The notes: generated by a model not told the origin, from the sequence alone. DNA of 64,000 bases from Acidobacteriota bacterium (GCA_003577145.1 QEUP01000010.1:1-64000), one strand, 5' to 3'; positions 32,667 to 42,251 are shown, counted from the stretch's first letter. A program made the numbers and translations.

Positions 32667-35474
32667 TTGGCTGGACCTGAGCCTCCTCAGCTCGACCACA
32701 GATTGGCCGATGCGATCGAGCGATCGGCCGAGCCACCGCGCTCGCGTGCGGTGGTGCTGCGGCTGATCGAAGCGGCGCCCGCTCTGGGCGAACGGCTGGT
32801 GGCCGACGAGCTGTTCCGCACGGCCGTGGTGCAGATGGCCGCCGCGTCTCGCTCCCTCAGCGACGCCTTCGTAGCGGACCCGACCCTGCTGGCGATCCTC
32901 GACGATGCCGCGGACCTCCGATCCGAGCGCTCGGACGAGTCCTACCGGGCGTCGCGGATCGAGGCGATCGCGACCGCCGACGATCCCCGCGCTGCCCTGA
33001 GGCGCTGGAAGCGCCGCGAGCTGCTCCGCATCGCTGTTCGGGACCTCCTGCACCTCGCCGACCTGGCGGCAGTCGGCCGGGAGCTGTCCGCACTGGCCGA
33101 CGGCTGCCTCGAGGCGGCACTGCACATCACTGCTCCGCGTACCCCGTTTGCAGTGATCGGCATGGGGAAGCTGGGCGGCAACGAGCTCAACTACGCCAGC
33201 GACGTCGACGTCTTGTTCGTCCACCAAGGCGACGACGCCGAAGCGGTTCGCGTGGCCAAGGCCGTGCTGTCGATCATGTCCGAGCCCACGCCTGCGGGCA
33301 TAGTGTTCCGCACCGACGCCAACCTCAGGCCCGAGGGGCGATCCGGGGCGTTGAGCCGATCCCCCGCGGCGTTCGCCTCGTACTACTCCAGATGGGCGCA
33401 ACCCTGGGAGCTGCAAGCGCTGATCAAGGCGCGCTTCGTCGCGGGTGAGCCGGGCGTCGGGAACGCCTTCTTCGACGCCGTCCGGCCCCACCTGTGGTCG
33501 GGATCCATCGACCCTGACACGATCAGGGAGATCCGCGACCTGAAGCTGCGAGGCGAAGCGCTGCTCAGGGAAAGAGGCCTGGACAGTCGGGAGATCAAGC
33601 GGGGCGTGGGCGGGATACGCGACATCGAGTTCGCCGTGCAACTGCTCCAGCTCGTCCATGGGCAAAGCGATCCGGCCGTGCGTGCAACCGGGACGCTCGA
33701 AGCTCTTCGCCAGCTGGCACGCCAGGGCTACGTCGAGGCCGACACCGCGTCGCGGTTGTCCATCGCCTACGGGTTCTTGCGTCGTGTCGAGCACATGCTC
33801 CAGCTCCACGACGAGCAACAGACCTACGCGCTCCCGACATCGGCGGCCGCCCTCGATCGGCTCGCTCGTCTGTTGGGCTACGAGGACACGCCCCGGGCTA
33901 CGGCGCGCCAGCAGTTCGAGGACTCGCTCTCGCGCGACCGAGCCACCGTGAGGGGCATCCACGAACGGCTCTTCTTCCAGCCCTTGCTCGATGCCATAGC
34001 CGGCACGGGAGAGATGTCACGTGAAGCTACCGCCGATCGCCTCGCAGCATTCGGGTTCAAGGACATCAAGCGGACCCAGGCCGCGCTCGACGAGCTCGCC
34101 GGTGGCTACAGCCGCTCGGCACGCCTCATGCGCCAGATGTTTCCGACGCTGCTCGAGTACCTGTCGCGTTCGCCGGACCCGGACCTCGGCCTCCTCCAGC
34201 TGCGTCTGATCACCGACAGCCCGGTTCGAGCCAACCAGGTGACCGCCGCGCTCAGGGACACTCCGGCTACGACCGAGAGGCTCTGCCGCCTCCTGGGATC
34301 CAGCCTTCCGGTGGGGCAGTGGCTGAGGCACGTGCCCGATGCGGTCAACGGCCTCGTCGACATCGACACCTTGCGAGCTGCGAAGGACCACGACTCCTAC
34401 CTGTCGGAGGCTAGGAGATCGCTGCACTGGCGAGACGACACCGAGGACGCACGCGCCGGCGCGTTGCGCCGTTTCAAGCTCCGCGAGGAGCTGCGGATAG
34501 CCATCCGTGACCTGCTCGACCTCGCCGACGTGTCGACCGTCGGTACCGAGCTCTCCTCCCTGGCCGAGGCTGCCGTCTCCAGCGCCCTCGCCGCCCGACA
34601 GCCCCCGATGCCCTTCTCGGTCATCGCCATGGGAAGGTTCGGCGGCGCCGAGCTCTCCTACGTTTCTGACCTCGACGTGCTCTTCGTGTACGACGGCGAT
34701 GGCCACCGGGTGGACGAGGCTGCGGAGTCGCTCGCCATGGGGCTGCTCGATGACATCGGCGCCCGTACCGTCGACGGCCGAGCATGGGAGATCGACGCCC
34801 GGCTCCGCCCCGAAGGCGGGAAGGGCCGCCTGTCCCGCACGCTCGACGGCTACGTGACGTACTGGAGCCGCTGGGCCGACACGTGGGAGTTCCAGTCGCT
34901 GCTGCGAGCCCGCTACGTAGCCGGTGACGTCGATCTCGCTCGACGCTTCCTGGCCGCATCCGAGCCGTTCGTGTACCACCCCGAGTTCGGGGCATCGAAG
35001 GTCGACGAGATCCGGAGGATGAAGCGGCGCATCGAGAACGAGCGCCTCCCCCGCAGCGAGAACCCCGCCGAGGACCTCAAGCTGGGGCCGGGAACGCTCT
35101 CCGACATCGAGTTCACCGTGCAGTTGCTCCAGCTCCGCCACGGGTTCGAGGTCGAGGCGATCCGTACGCCGTCCACCATGTCGGCACTCGGCCTGCTTGC
35201 CTCTGAGGGAGTACTCACCGAGCAGGACGCCGACGTGCTCAGCACTGCCTACCGGTTCTGCGAACGGACGCGCAACTACCGATACCTGCACCTGGGGAAG
35301 GTGACCGACTCGCTCCCGCGCTCCGACGAGGACGCCGAGCACCTCGGCCGGATGCTCGGATGGGTCGAACACCCCGGTGACACGCTGCGGGCGGAGTTCG
35401 CCCGGCTCACCGGGGCCGCCCGCCAGGTCGTGGAAGGGGTCTTCTACGGCCACACTGCTGGCGGTGAGCAATGA
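32667..35474 (+). CDS. glnE: bifunctional glutamine synthetase adenylyltransferase/deadenylylase
   Basis: 935 residues, full length for GlnE. Two nucleotidyltransferase domains in tandem: the N-terminal deadenylylase with GMGKLGGNELNYASDVDVLF (about 165-184) and the C-terminal adenylylase with AMGRFGGAELSYVSDLDVLF (about 653-672), each with the paired Asp. RPEGRSGALSRS and RPEGGKGRLSRT follow each. It controls glutamine synthetase by AMP transfer; the target glnA is at 45389. Starts with TTG at 32667, which gives the expected N-terminus. No PII gene is in the window. Confidence 0.95.
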   Translation: MAGPEPPQLDHRLADAIERSAEPPRSRAVVLRLIEAAPALGERLVADELFRTAVVQMAAASRSLSDAFVADPTLLAILDDAADLRSERSDESYRASRIEAIATADDPRAALRRWKRRELLRIAVRDLLHLADLAAVGRELSALADGCLEAALHITAPRTPFAVIGMGKLGGNELNYASDVDVLFVHQGDDAEAVRVAKAVLSIMSEPTPAGIVFRTDANLRPEGRSGALSRSPAAFASYYSRWAQPWELQALIKARFVAGEPGVGNAFFDAVRPHLWSGSIDPDTIREIRDLKLRGEALLRERGLDSREIKRGVGGIRDIEFAVQLLQLVHGQSDPAVRATGTLEALRQLARQGYVEADTASRLSIAYGFLRRVEHMLQLHDEQQTYALPTSAAALDRLARLLGYEDTPRATARQQFEDSLSRDRATVRGIHERLFFQPLLDAIAGTGEMSREATADRLAAFGFKDIKRTQAALDELAGGYSRSARLMRQMFPTLLEYLSRSPDPDLGLLQLRLITDSPVRANQVTAALRDTPATTERLCRLLGSSLPVGQWLRHVPDAVNGLVDIDTLRAAKDHDSYLSEARRSLHWRDDTEDARAGALRRFKLREELRIAIRDLLDLADVSTVGTELSSLAEAAVSSALAARQPPMPFSVIAMGRFGGAELSYVSDLDVLFVYDGDGHRVDEAAESLAMGLLDDIGARTVDGRAWEIDARLRPEGGKGRLSRTLDGYVTYWSRWADTWEFQSLLRARYVAGDVDLARRFLAASEPFVYHPEFGASKVDEIRRMKRRIENERLPRSENPAEDLKLGPGTLSDIEFTVQLLQLRHGFEVEAIRTPSTMSALGLLASEGVLTEQDADVLSTAYRFCERTRNYRYLHLGKVTDSLPRSDEDAEHLGRMLGWVEHPGDTLRAEFARLTGAARQVVEGVFYGHTAGGEQ

Positions 35475-35485
35475 GGTGCCGAACC

Positions 35486-35508
35486 GGGACCTATCAGCTC
35501 AGGGTCCC
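35486..35508 (+). terminator. hairpin after glnE
   Basis: GGGACC and GGTCCC (35486-35491, 35503-35508) pair across an 11-base loop 12 bases after the glnE stop. There is no following T-run, so termination is only a guess. A TAGCTT -10 for the next gene lies at 35517-35522. Confidence 0.3.
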
Positions 35509-35567
35509 AAGGGCTATAGCTTGTAGGACCAGTGGCCATGCAAGGTTGGTTCGGGAGGTACCCAAAC

Positions 35568-36356
35568 ATGAGTCTCGGTGAGCGCATCAAGGCCAAGCTG
35601 TCGGCCTACCGGCCGGTACTGCACGAAACGTTCGTCACCTCCATGCCCCTGCCCTTCGAGCCAGGCGCGGAACCCGAGCAGCCTTCTTCGATCTGGTACA
35701 AGGTGGTCAGAGACGCCGAGGACGAGCACCTGGAGGCTCTCGAGGACGACTTCCGTCTCGCCGCTGCCCGCCGCTACTTCATCATGGGCATGTGGTGCGT
35801 GCTCGCGATCGACGGTGACAAGCCAGTCGGCAAGGTCTGGATCACGCCCGTGTCGATGGTGATGTCACCGCGCCACGGCCCGACCGTGCGCCTGGCGGCC
35901 GACGAGATCTTCCTGTTCGACCTGTGGATCGCCGCCGACTACCGGCGAACCGGCTTGGCGGTCTCGCTCTGCAACGAGTTCCTACGGCAGGTGCAACACG
36001 TCGAGGGACCACCCAAGAAGTGGCTCCACGGCTACGTGTTCGCCGAGAACACCCCCTCCAAGACGCTCATGGAACAGCACTACGGGATGTGGACGTCCCA
36101 GGCGGTGAAGCAGATCACGATCGGTCCCCGGATCGCGTTGACCGTTCCTCTCACGGGACGGCCACGCATGGGGCCCTTCACCATCAGGGGGCGCCACTCG
36201 GGGCACACCAATCGAGTCCCCGGTCGACCCGCCGACTACGTGATGCCGCTGCGCCGCCCCGACTCCGAGTCCTACGAGCCCGAGACCCAAAGTGCTCCCG
36301 CCCCCCCGATCGACCCCGGCCCGGACTGGTACGTCCCGACCGCGTTCGATCCCTGA
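35568..36356 (+). CDS. GNAT-like acetyltransferase domain protein
   Basis: 262 residues from ATG at 35568, chosen for GGGAGGTACCC just upstream. The middle (about 80-180) looks like a GNAT fold: FIMGMWCVLAIDGDKPVGKVW, FLFDLWIAADYRRTGLAVSL (the R/Q-x-x-G-x-A loop appears as RRTGLA) and a following helix CNEFLRQVQHVEG, then YVFAENTPSKTLMEQHYGM, the usual Asn-x-x-S pattern near the C-terminus of GNATs. The last 70 residues are Pro- and Arg-rich and probably disordered. Substrate unknown. Confidence 0.65.
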   Translation: MSLGERIKAKLSAYRPVLHETFVTSMPLPFEPGAEPEQPSSIWYKVVRDAEDEHLEALEDDFRLAAARRYFIMGMWCVLAIDGDKPVGKVWITPVSMVMSPRHGPTVRLAADEIFLFDLWIAADYRRTGLAVSLCNEFLRQVQHVEGPPKKWLHGYVFAENTPSKTLMEQHYGMWTSQAVKQITIGPRIALTVPLTGRPRMGPFTIRGRHSGHTNRVPGRPADYVMPLRRPDSESYEPETQSAPAPPIDPGPDWYVPTAFDP

Positions 36357-36397
36357 AAGCCCCGACTTGACGCCGTCCCGGTCGCCGACCGTACCCA

Positions 36398-38008
36398 TTG
36401 GCCGGAGCCGTGGGCAGTAGCGCCGCGCTGGGGATGCGGGTTGGTGAAGCGGTTCGCGCCCGACCATGGGCGTCACGGGGGGTTGCCGCCGTGCTCGTCG
36501 TCTACTTGGTACTCGGGCTGGCACAGCTGGTTGTCGGCCTGCCGCTGCAGCCCGGCGACGAGGTTCATCACGTCAGCTACGTGGCAGCCATCGACCAGGG
36601 GACCCTCCCTCGTCCCGAGGACGGCACCGACCCGGAGTTGAGCGCCCTGACGGGTCGAGAAGCCGCGGACGTCAACTGGGTGAGCACCCACCCCCCCGCC
36701 GTCTACCTGGCCCTCTGGCCGGCCATGCGGCTCGGCCGGGCCATCGGCGGTCAGGACGCGGCAGTGACGGCCATGCGACTCATGAACGTCCTGGCCGGGG
36801 CAGTAACCGTCGTCGGAACCGCCATGCTGGCAGCCGAACTGCGACCGAAGGACAGGATGTTGCCCGTGCTGGCCGCGGCGATCGTCGGGCTCTGGCCCAC
36901 CGTGTCGCTGTTCTTCGGCCTGGTGTTCCTCGAAGCAGTGTCCACCGCGGTGTCCACCGTCCTCATCGTCGGTGCCAGCCGGATCGCCATCAGGGGCCCG
37001 ACCACAGCCAGGCTCGTAGCGGTCACCGTTGCGGCGGGGTTGGGCGCATGGACGAGGATGAACGTCCTACCCGTCATCGGGCTGGCAGCAGCACTGGTCG
37101 CCGCCGGTGCGTTCCGCCACGGCCCGGGCACCACCAGGGCACGGGTGATCCGTGCCTCGGCCCTGGGAGCCCTTCCTCTCGCGGCCGGCGCCACCATCGT
37201 GGTGTGGCTGCTGCGCAACCAGTCGCTGTACGGGGACATGAGCGGCCTCGAGCACATCCGGGTCCTCATGGGGGGGGTCCCGCGGACAGCTTCGCCGCTC
37301 TCCTTTCCGTTCGACTTCGAGGCAGTCGGCCAGTTCCTGGGTCTGCTCGCCTTCGGCTACGGGTCAACTGATCTGGTGGGCCCGATCGAGATCGTCGTGA
37401 TGGTGACCCTCTACCTGCTGCTCGCGGTCGCCGCTCTGGTTGGTCTCGTCCGCCTCGTCAGCCACAGCCTGCGGGAGGGGCGGACGCTGCTCGGCGACGA
37501 CGATGCCCGTGGAGTCCAGATCGTATGGGCAGCAAACCTCGTCCTGGTCGCTGCGCTCACCTACGGGATCGCCCGTCACTGGTCTGCGGGCGGCAACCCC
37601 CACGGTCGTTACATGTTCCCCGCGCTTCCCGTGCTGGGGGTCATGGCCGCCTGCGCCCTGCGCTGGATACGCGGGCGCACTGGGGTGGTGATCCCCGCAG
37701 CGGTCATCGGGACCCTCGGGCTGGTCGGATCGCTTCTGCTGCTCCGCCTCGGTGCGCTGAGCGCGGTTTGGCCCACCAGCGACGAGGAGGCGGTGGTGGC
37801 GGTCAGCCCGGTGGTACCGCTGGCCTCGACCGAATCAGTAGTCGTGGCCGCACTGGTGTTGGCGCTCACGGCATGGCTCGTCGTCGTCTACGTCGGACTG
37901 GCGTGCAGTGATCACGGTGATGCCGGAGCCGGCCTCGAATCACGAGGCGGCCAGATCCCCGCAGGCACCACAGCGGTTGCGGACTCGCCAGGTGCAGCGG
38001 GTGTTTGA
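36398..38008 (+). CDS. polytopic membrane protein, possible GT-C glycosyltransferase
   Basis: Up to 536 residues with about ten to twelve membrane helices. After the first helix comes QPGDEVHHVSYVAAIDQGTLP, where the Asp-Glu pair in the first outer loop resembles the catalytic acidic site of GT-C (PMT/ArnT-like) enzymes, and WVSTHPPAVYLALWPAM, like their HPP loop. GGNPHGRYMFPALPVLGVM late in the protein matches the conserved HGRY-PALP region of such families. A polyprenyl-sugar-dependent transferase is likely. Start is uncertain between TTG 36398, GTG 36410 and ATG 36434. Confidence 0.7.
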   Translation: MAGAVGSSAALGMRVGEAVRARPWASRGVAAVLVVYLVLGLAQLVVGLPLQPGDEVHHVSYVAAIDQGTLPRPEDGTDPELSALTGREAADVNWVSTHPPAVYLALWPAMRLGRAIGGQDAAVTAMRLMNVLAGAVTVVGTAMLAAELRPKDRMLPVLAAAIVGLWPTVSLFFGLVFLEAVSTAVSTVLIVGASRIAIRGPTTARLVAVTVAAGLGAWTRMNVLPVIGLAAALVAAGAFRHGPGTTRARVIRASALGALPLAAGATIVVWLLRNQSLYGDMSGLEHIRVLMGGVPRTASPLSFPFDFEAVGQFLGLLAFGYGSTDLVGPIEIVVMVTLYLLLAVAALVGLVRLVSHSLREGRTLLGDDDARGVQIVWAANLVLVAALTYGIARHWSAGGNPHGRYMFPALPVLGVMAACALRWIRGRTGVVIPAAVIGTLGLVGSLLLLRLGALSAVWPTSDEEAVVAVSPVVPLASTESVVVAALVLALTAWLVVVYVGLACSDHGDAGAGLESRGGQIPAGTTAVADSPGAAGV

Positions 38009-38025
38009 ACGCGCCGGCGGCCACG

Positions 38026-39297
38026 TCAGCCTGCATCTGCGAGGCGCTTGTCGACAAGCTCCTCCATGCTCCAACTCGGGCCGATCCGTGCAACGAGACC
38101 GGTCTGCACTATGAGCACCCGCCCGAGCATGATCAACTCCTCGGGGATCGTAACCAGCGGGTCTTGACGCGCGGCGGTGATCAGCCCGGCCCAGGCGCTG
38201 TCCCGATCCTCTTCGACATCATCGAAGCTGAAGAGCTGCGCCCAGTTGACAAGAGCATCCAGCCGACCAGAGCGGGTCTTGAATCCGAGCGCGTCCAGCG
38301 CTTCGACGACCAGGGGCAGATCGTTGCGGAGGCCCGCGCGGTACAGCGCACGGATGGACTCGCGGGTCTCGGCGCTGAGCGCGCTGCACGCCCCGAAGTC
38401 GACGAAGCCCAGCCGTGGCCCGGGGTGCAGTAGGAAGTTACCCGGATGGGGATCGGCATGAAGGAAGCCGTCAACGAGGATCTGCTTGAGGTAGCTGTCG
38501 ACCAGGATGCGGGCGGCCTCCTCGGCGGTGGCGTGGTCGGCACCGATGAGAGCCCGCGCCAGGTTCTCGCCTTCGACCCAGTCCATCACCAGGACCCGTC
38601 CACGGGAGAGGTCGTGATGGACGGAGGGAACCTCGACCTGGGGTTCGTCGCGGAAGTTGTCGCGGAACCGCTCGATGTTGCGAGCCTCGTTCTCGTAGTC
38701 GAGCTCGGAGAGGACGGTCTGTTCGAGCGCCTTGGCAATCGTCGGGAGATCCACGTGGTGAACGACCTTCGAGATCAGCCCCATGATGCGGGTACCGTCT
38801 GCGATCTCATCCGGGACGATCTGGCCGACCCTGGGGTACTGCGCCTTCACCGCGACGGGCCGACCATCCGACCGGGTGGCCCGGTGGACCTGCGCGAGGG
38901 ATGCCGCTGAGGCGGAGTCGTAGTCGAACTCGCAGAAGAGCTCGTCGATGGGGCCTACATCGGCTTCGATCACGGCCCGCATGACGCTCGCCGGCGCGGG
39001 CGGTACGCGGTCCTGGAGCTTGGACAGCTCCTCCACGTAGACGTCGGGGAGCAGGTCGGGACGGGCCGACACGAACTGGCCCAACTTGAGGAACCCACCG
39101 CGGAGCTCGACTGCGGCGGCATGGAGATCACGAGCCCCCGCATCGTGCGCCTGCTGGAGCCGATCCGCAGGGTCCGCACCCGGCAAGGGCACCCGCAGAG
39201 CGGCGTACCTGGCGCCTACCCGGGCGGCGGTTGTCCAAAGCCTGGCGCGCCTCGCCAGCTGTGATCCAGGTAGAGCCCACTCCTCGGCCGCGTCCAC
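38026..39297 (-). CDS. ABC1/UbiB (AarF)-family atypical kinase
   Basis: 423 residues. More canonical than the member at 23656: GFLKLGQFVSARPDLLP (KxGQ), ASAASLAQVHRA (Ala-rich loop with Gln), PVAVKAQYP (Lys), DGFLHADPHPGNFLL (catalytic loop with two Asp/Asn residues) and GFVDFGACSAL (metal-binding DFG). Role by family in lipid or quinone metabolism; substrate unknown. A TACCCT -10 at 39304-39309 lies six bases before the GTG start, so it should be leaderless. Converges with the membrane protein at 36398. Confidence 0.92.
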   Translation of the reverse strand: MDAAEEWALPGSQLARRARLWTTAARVGARYAALRVPLPGADPADRLQQAHDAGARDLHAAAVELRGGFLKLGQFVSARPDLLPDVYVEELSKLQDRVPPAPASVMRAVIEADVGPIDELFCEFDYDSASAASLAQVHRATRSDGRPVAVKAQYPRVGQIVPDEIADGTRIMGLISKVVHHVDLPTIAKALEQTVLSELDYENEARNIERFRDNFRDEPQVEVPSVHHDLSRGRVLVMDWVEGENLARALIGADHATAEEAARILVDSYLKQILVDGFLHADPHPGNFLLHPGPRLGFVDFGACSALSAETRESIRALYRAGLRNDLPLVVEALDALGFKTRSGRLDALVNWAQLFSFDDVEEDRDSAWAGLITAARQDPLVTIPEELIMLGRVLIVQTGLVARIGPSWSMEELVDKRLADAG

Positions 39298-39303
39298 TCG
39301 ACG

Positions 39304-39309
39304 AGGGTA
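39304..39309 (-). promoter_or_regulatory. leaderless promoter -10 of the UbiB-type gene
   Basis: TACCCT on the minus strand, six bases from the GTG start, no ribosome site. Same arrangement as at 18962, 58997 and 59621. Confidence 0.45.
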
Positions 39310-39479
39310 CCCGAGGCGGTGGCGAGCCAGGTCAGGTCAGCGCCGATGGCGCCGGCAGCGACACAATTCGGCCTGTCCAGCCGACCGCATCGCACCCGCT
39401 ACCAAGGTCGGGGGCAATCGGTCGAGGCCTGCCACCGATCCGGGGCTTCACCGCACGCTAAGCTCCTGCATCCCCTGTT

Positions 39480-39512
39480 GATCTCCTCGGACTTCTGATC
39501 TCCTCGGACTTC
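39480..39512 (+). repeat. 17-bp tandem repeat before the small membrane gene
   Basis: GATCTCCTCGGACTTC occurs at 39480-39495 and again at 39497-39512, one base apart, ending eight bases before the ATG at 39521. It may be replication slippage or a paired site in the promoter. Confidence 0.7.
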
Positions 39513-39520
39513 CCCGACCG

Positions 39521-39925
39521 ATGAACCAAGTCAGCACCATGCGGTCCAGACCTACCCCCAGGGAATCGACACCCCCACCAGCAGAGCCCGCGAACCGATT
39601 CCGCACCGTGCTACCCGAGGTGGCCCTGGCGGCCTCGGTGGTGCCGGCGGCGATCGCAGCCTGGCTGGTGCGCGACCATACGATCAGCACCGGCCCGCCT
39701 TGTGAGGAGCTCGGCTGGCAGGGCTGCGCCATCGACGGCGGCATCTACGCCGCGGTCCTCGCCGTGGCCGGCACAGCGATCGCGGTCCTGGCCGCCACCA
39801 TCGCCCTCGCTGCCACCCGCCGGCGACCCCGGCCCGGGCTGGTCATCGCGACCCACGTGGTCGCCTGGACGGTGTGGCTGGCGGTGGTCACCAGCCTGCT
39901 GTACGGCGCCGCTCAGCCATATTGA
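39521..39925 (+). CDS. small membrane protein
   Basis: 134 residues. A Pro/Arg-rich N-terminus of about 28 residues precedes three hydrophobic segments (about 31-49, 70-95, 105-128) with a two-Cys loop between the first two (GPPCEELGWQGCAID) that could form a disulfide outside the membrane. No family recognised. The cluster of Pro, Arg and Thr residues at the N-terminus is unlikely to be structured. Position is between two minus-strand genes; no ribosome site is clear. Confidence 0.55.
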   Translation: MNQVSTMRSRPTPRESTPPPAEPANRFRTVLPEVALAASVVPAAIAAWLVRDHTISTGPPCEELGWQGCAIDGGIYAAVLAVAGTAIAVLAATIALAATRRRPRPGLVIATHVVAWTVWLAVVTSLLYGAAQPY

Positions 39926-39966
39926 GCGCGCTACCAGGTCAGGACCACCAACGTCGTCAACGCGGG

Positions 39967-41985
39967 CTAACGCGGTTGCAGCAACGCGGCCACGTGTTCG
40001 TAGCCGAGCACCTCTGCCGCTTCGCCGGGCAGGTGACCGGTCGGCTCCGTGCCGGCGGCCGGATCAGCTCCGGCCGCAAGGAGCACCTCGACCATGCCGA
40101 TGTCGCCGCGGACTGCCGCCAGGTAGAGCGGCGGGAAGGATCCGACGCTCTCGGACGGGTCGGGCACGAGATCGAGCATCGTGACGGCTTCCCCCATGCC
40201 GCCGGGTTCGAAGCGCTGGAGCACCTCGGGATCCAGGCCGAGCGCGGGCCCAAGGCTCCCCACGACCCATGCCTGCTCGTCCTCGTCCAGCGAGTACACG
40301 TACATCCCGATGTCAATCCAGCTCAGCTCGCTTCGTTGGTCGGGATCTGCTCCCGCTCCCAGCAAGTTCTTCGCTGCGTCACTGTGCCCTCCCATGACGG
40401 CGCGAAACAGTGGGGTATGTGAGTGGGTGTCGTCCGCGTCGTTCACCGGTGCTCCGGCTTGGATGAGGACGTCGACGATCTCGGCCTGACCGTCATCTGC
40501 TGCGGTCCAGACAAGCGTCCTGCCGTCGCTACTCACCCATCCGGGATCAGCACCGGCTTCGACAAGAACCTCGACAGCGACGACGTTGCCGGCCTCCACC
40601 GCAGTCAACAAGGGTGGGTGCTCCGCTGGGAGCTCTGTCGACGCCCCGGCATCGAGCAGCGCCTTGATCACCGGGGCTCCGCAGTGCTCGGCTGCGACAT
40701 CGATCGGATACCTGGCCTCAGGCATGTCCTCGGTGCTGCCCTTGACATCGGGATCTGCGCCAGCAGCGAGAAGATCCTCGACCAGCCCGACCTCACAGAC
40801 GTTGGATGCTGCGACGAGATCAGGTGGAGGCTCCTTCGCCCCCCCAGCACTCACGAGCGTCGCGACGAGGCCGATCAACAGGAGCACTCCCAAGGCTATG
40901 GCTCGCTTGACGGGCGGATGCCCCGCAGGCCTACCTTCACGTCCTTCCTGCGGTCGTTTGGCCACCCACCAACCGCCTTCTCCGACCAGGACTGCGGTCA
41001 CCCACGCAGGAGCGAGCGGCGCCAGCAACACGACACGGTCCAACCAGGACGGTGAGCAGTCAAAGCTCCAGCCCTCTCCGCACTCGAGGATCCCCCCTTC
41101 GACCATTCCAGCGAACAACGTGGCGGGCACGACGAAGAAGAGCGCCGTAACCAACACGAGCAAGGCCTCGATGACCTTGCTGCGGGTGTGCTCCGAGCGT
41201 CGGATCCACCGGCCAATCAGGGCGCAGACCACCAACACGAGCCCGAGCACCGCGCCAATGCCGACGAACCGCAGCGGTTCGCTCCGCGTGCCGTTCTCCC
41301 ATGGAAGCAGGAGCACCCCCGCGCCGATCACCGCGAACCCAAAGCTCCACCTCCACACCGACCGACGACCGACACGGGGCGGCAGATGATGCGCCGCGCG
41401 CACTCGTAGGGTGCCGAGAACTACGCCAATGAGAAGCACCGGCGCCAAGGAGTTGAGCGCGCCGGGAAGTGAGGCGGGGATCTTCTCGCAGTTGCCTGTG
41501 GCGGCAGCTTGAAGATCCGCGATCTGCTCGGCGGATATGTCCGAGAGGGACGACTCGTGGAATGACTCGCCGGTCTCAGCTGCTCCACCTCCACGCAGTT
41601 CAGCGTTGAACTCAACCGATCGGGTCAGCGTGGAATCCGCGAGGCCCACGACCTCATCGAATCCAGCGGGAACCTGACCCAGAACCACCTCGTCCACTGT
41701 CGGAGCTGTCGGCCCTCGTTCGACTCGCCAGAGGACGCCATAGCCCTGGGGTGCCCCCTCAATCGCGACCTCGAACGCTTCGACCTCCTCACCCTCGCAG
41801 AGGGCCACGAAGAGCGCCGGTCGGCCTGACTCCGGATCGCGGAACACCTCACCCTGGTTGCGCGGCGAGCACCCGCTGAACAGGACGAGCGAGATCATCA
41901 CGCCAGTCCGCGCCATCCACGACCAGGCGATTCGCTGCCGTGTCCCCGCAACCCACCGCTTCACCGTGTCTGGACGCCGGTTCAT
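39967..41985 (-). CDS. ankyrin-repeat membrane lipoprotein
   Basis: 672 residues. The N-terminus has a hydrophobic core ending in LVLFSGC, a lipobox. An outer domain (about 40-175) is followed by several membrane helices (about 180-390: LNSLAPVLLIGVVLGTLRV, LRFVGIGAVLGLVLVVCALI, IALGVLLLIGLVATLVSA). The C-terminal 280 residues are ankyrin repeats, seen in VEDLLAAGADPDVKG, VIKALLDAGASTELP, AVEVLVEAGADPGWV, IVDVLIQAGAPVNDA, AAKNLLGAGADPDQR and MVEVLLAAGADPAAG. Ankyrins bind proteins; partner unknown. Its ATG overlaps the stop of the preceding CPBP fragment (ATGA). Confidence 0.85.
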   Translation of the reverse strand: MNRRPDTVKRWVAGTRQRIAWSWMARTGVMISLVLFSGCSPRNQGEVFRDPESGRPALFVALCEGEEVEAFEVAIEGAPQGYGVLWRVERGPTAPTVDEVVLGQVPAGFDEVVGLADSTLTRSVEFNAELRGGGAAETGESFHESSLSDISAEQIADLQAAATGNCEKIPASLPGALNSLAPVLLIGVVLGTLRVRAAHHLPPRVGRRSVWRWSFGFAVIGAGVLLLPWENGTRSEPLRFVGIGAVLGLVLVVCALIGRWIRRSEHTRSKVIEALLVLVTALFFVVPATLFAGMVEGGILECGEGWSFDCSPSWLDRVVLLAPLAPAWVTAVLVGEGGWWVAKRPQEGREGRPAGHPPVKRAIALGVLLLIGLVATLVSAGGAKEPPPDLVAASNVCEVGLVEDLLAAGADPDVKGSTEDMPEARYPIDVAAEHCGAPVIKALLDAGASTELPAEHPPLLTAVEAGNVVAVEVLVEAGADPGWVSSDGRTLVWTAADDGQAEIVDVLIQAGAPVNDADDTHSHTPLFRAVMGGHSDAAKNLLGAGADPDQRSELSWIDIGMYVYSLDEDEQAWVVGSLGPALGLDPEVLQRFEPGGMGEAVTMLDLVPDPSESVGSFPPLYLAAVRGDIGMVEVLLAAGADPAAGTEPTGHLPGEAAEVLGYEHVAALLQPR

Positions 41986-42251
41986 GCGCTGACCGCCAAC
42001 AGCACGGCGGCATTCACCGCGGTGTGCACCATCATTGGCGCCACGATGCTGTCAGTGCCTCGTCTCAGAGGGCAGGGTACGAAAGCCGACGCCCCCGCAG
42101 TCGCGAGGAGTGCCGGCAGAACGGCCCAAGGCTCAGCATCCAGCCCGACGCGACGAGTCTCCACAGCGACGTGCCAAAGCCCGAAGAAGGCGCTGACGAG
42201 CGCCGTTGATGGCCTGCTCGTAGCAGGTCGCTGCCGGTCGCCACCGCTCAT
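41982..42251 (-). pseudogene. CPBP-family intramembrane protease, C-terminal part
   Basis: 89 codons. VSAFFGLWHVAVE carries the FxxxH motif and IVAPMMVHTAVNAAVLL the HxxxN motif of CPBP (Abi/Rce1-like) membrane metalloproteases, but the preceding EExxxR motif with the catalytic Glu pair is absent: a stop lies seven codons before the first ATG. The protein is thus probably a 5'-truncated remnant. Even so the downstream end is intact and overlaps the ankyrin gene start (ATGA), so translation may still matter for coupling. 42252-42425 holds no other supported gene. Confidence 0.55.

Noticed and set aside
34017-35471. 484-codon open frame on the minus strand inside glnE
   Set aside because: Shadow of GlnE; no domain and unnatural composition.
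35486-35508. DosR box before the GNAT gene
   Set aside because: GGGACC and GGTCCC arms are 11 bases apart rather than the short spacing of the box; better described as a hairpin.
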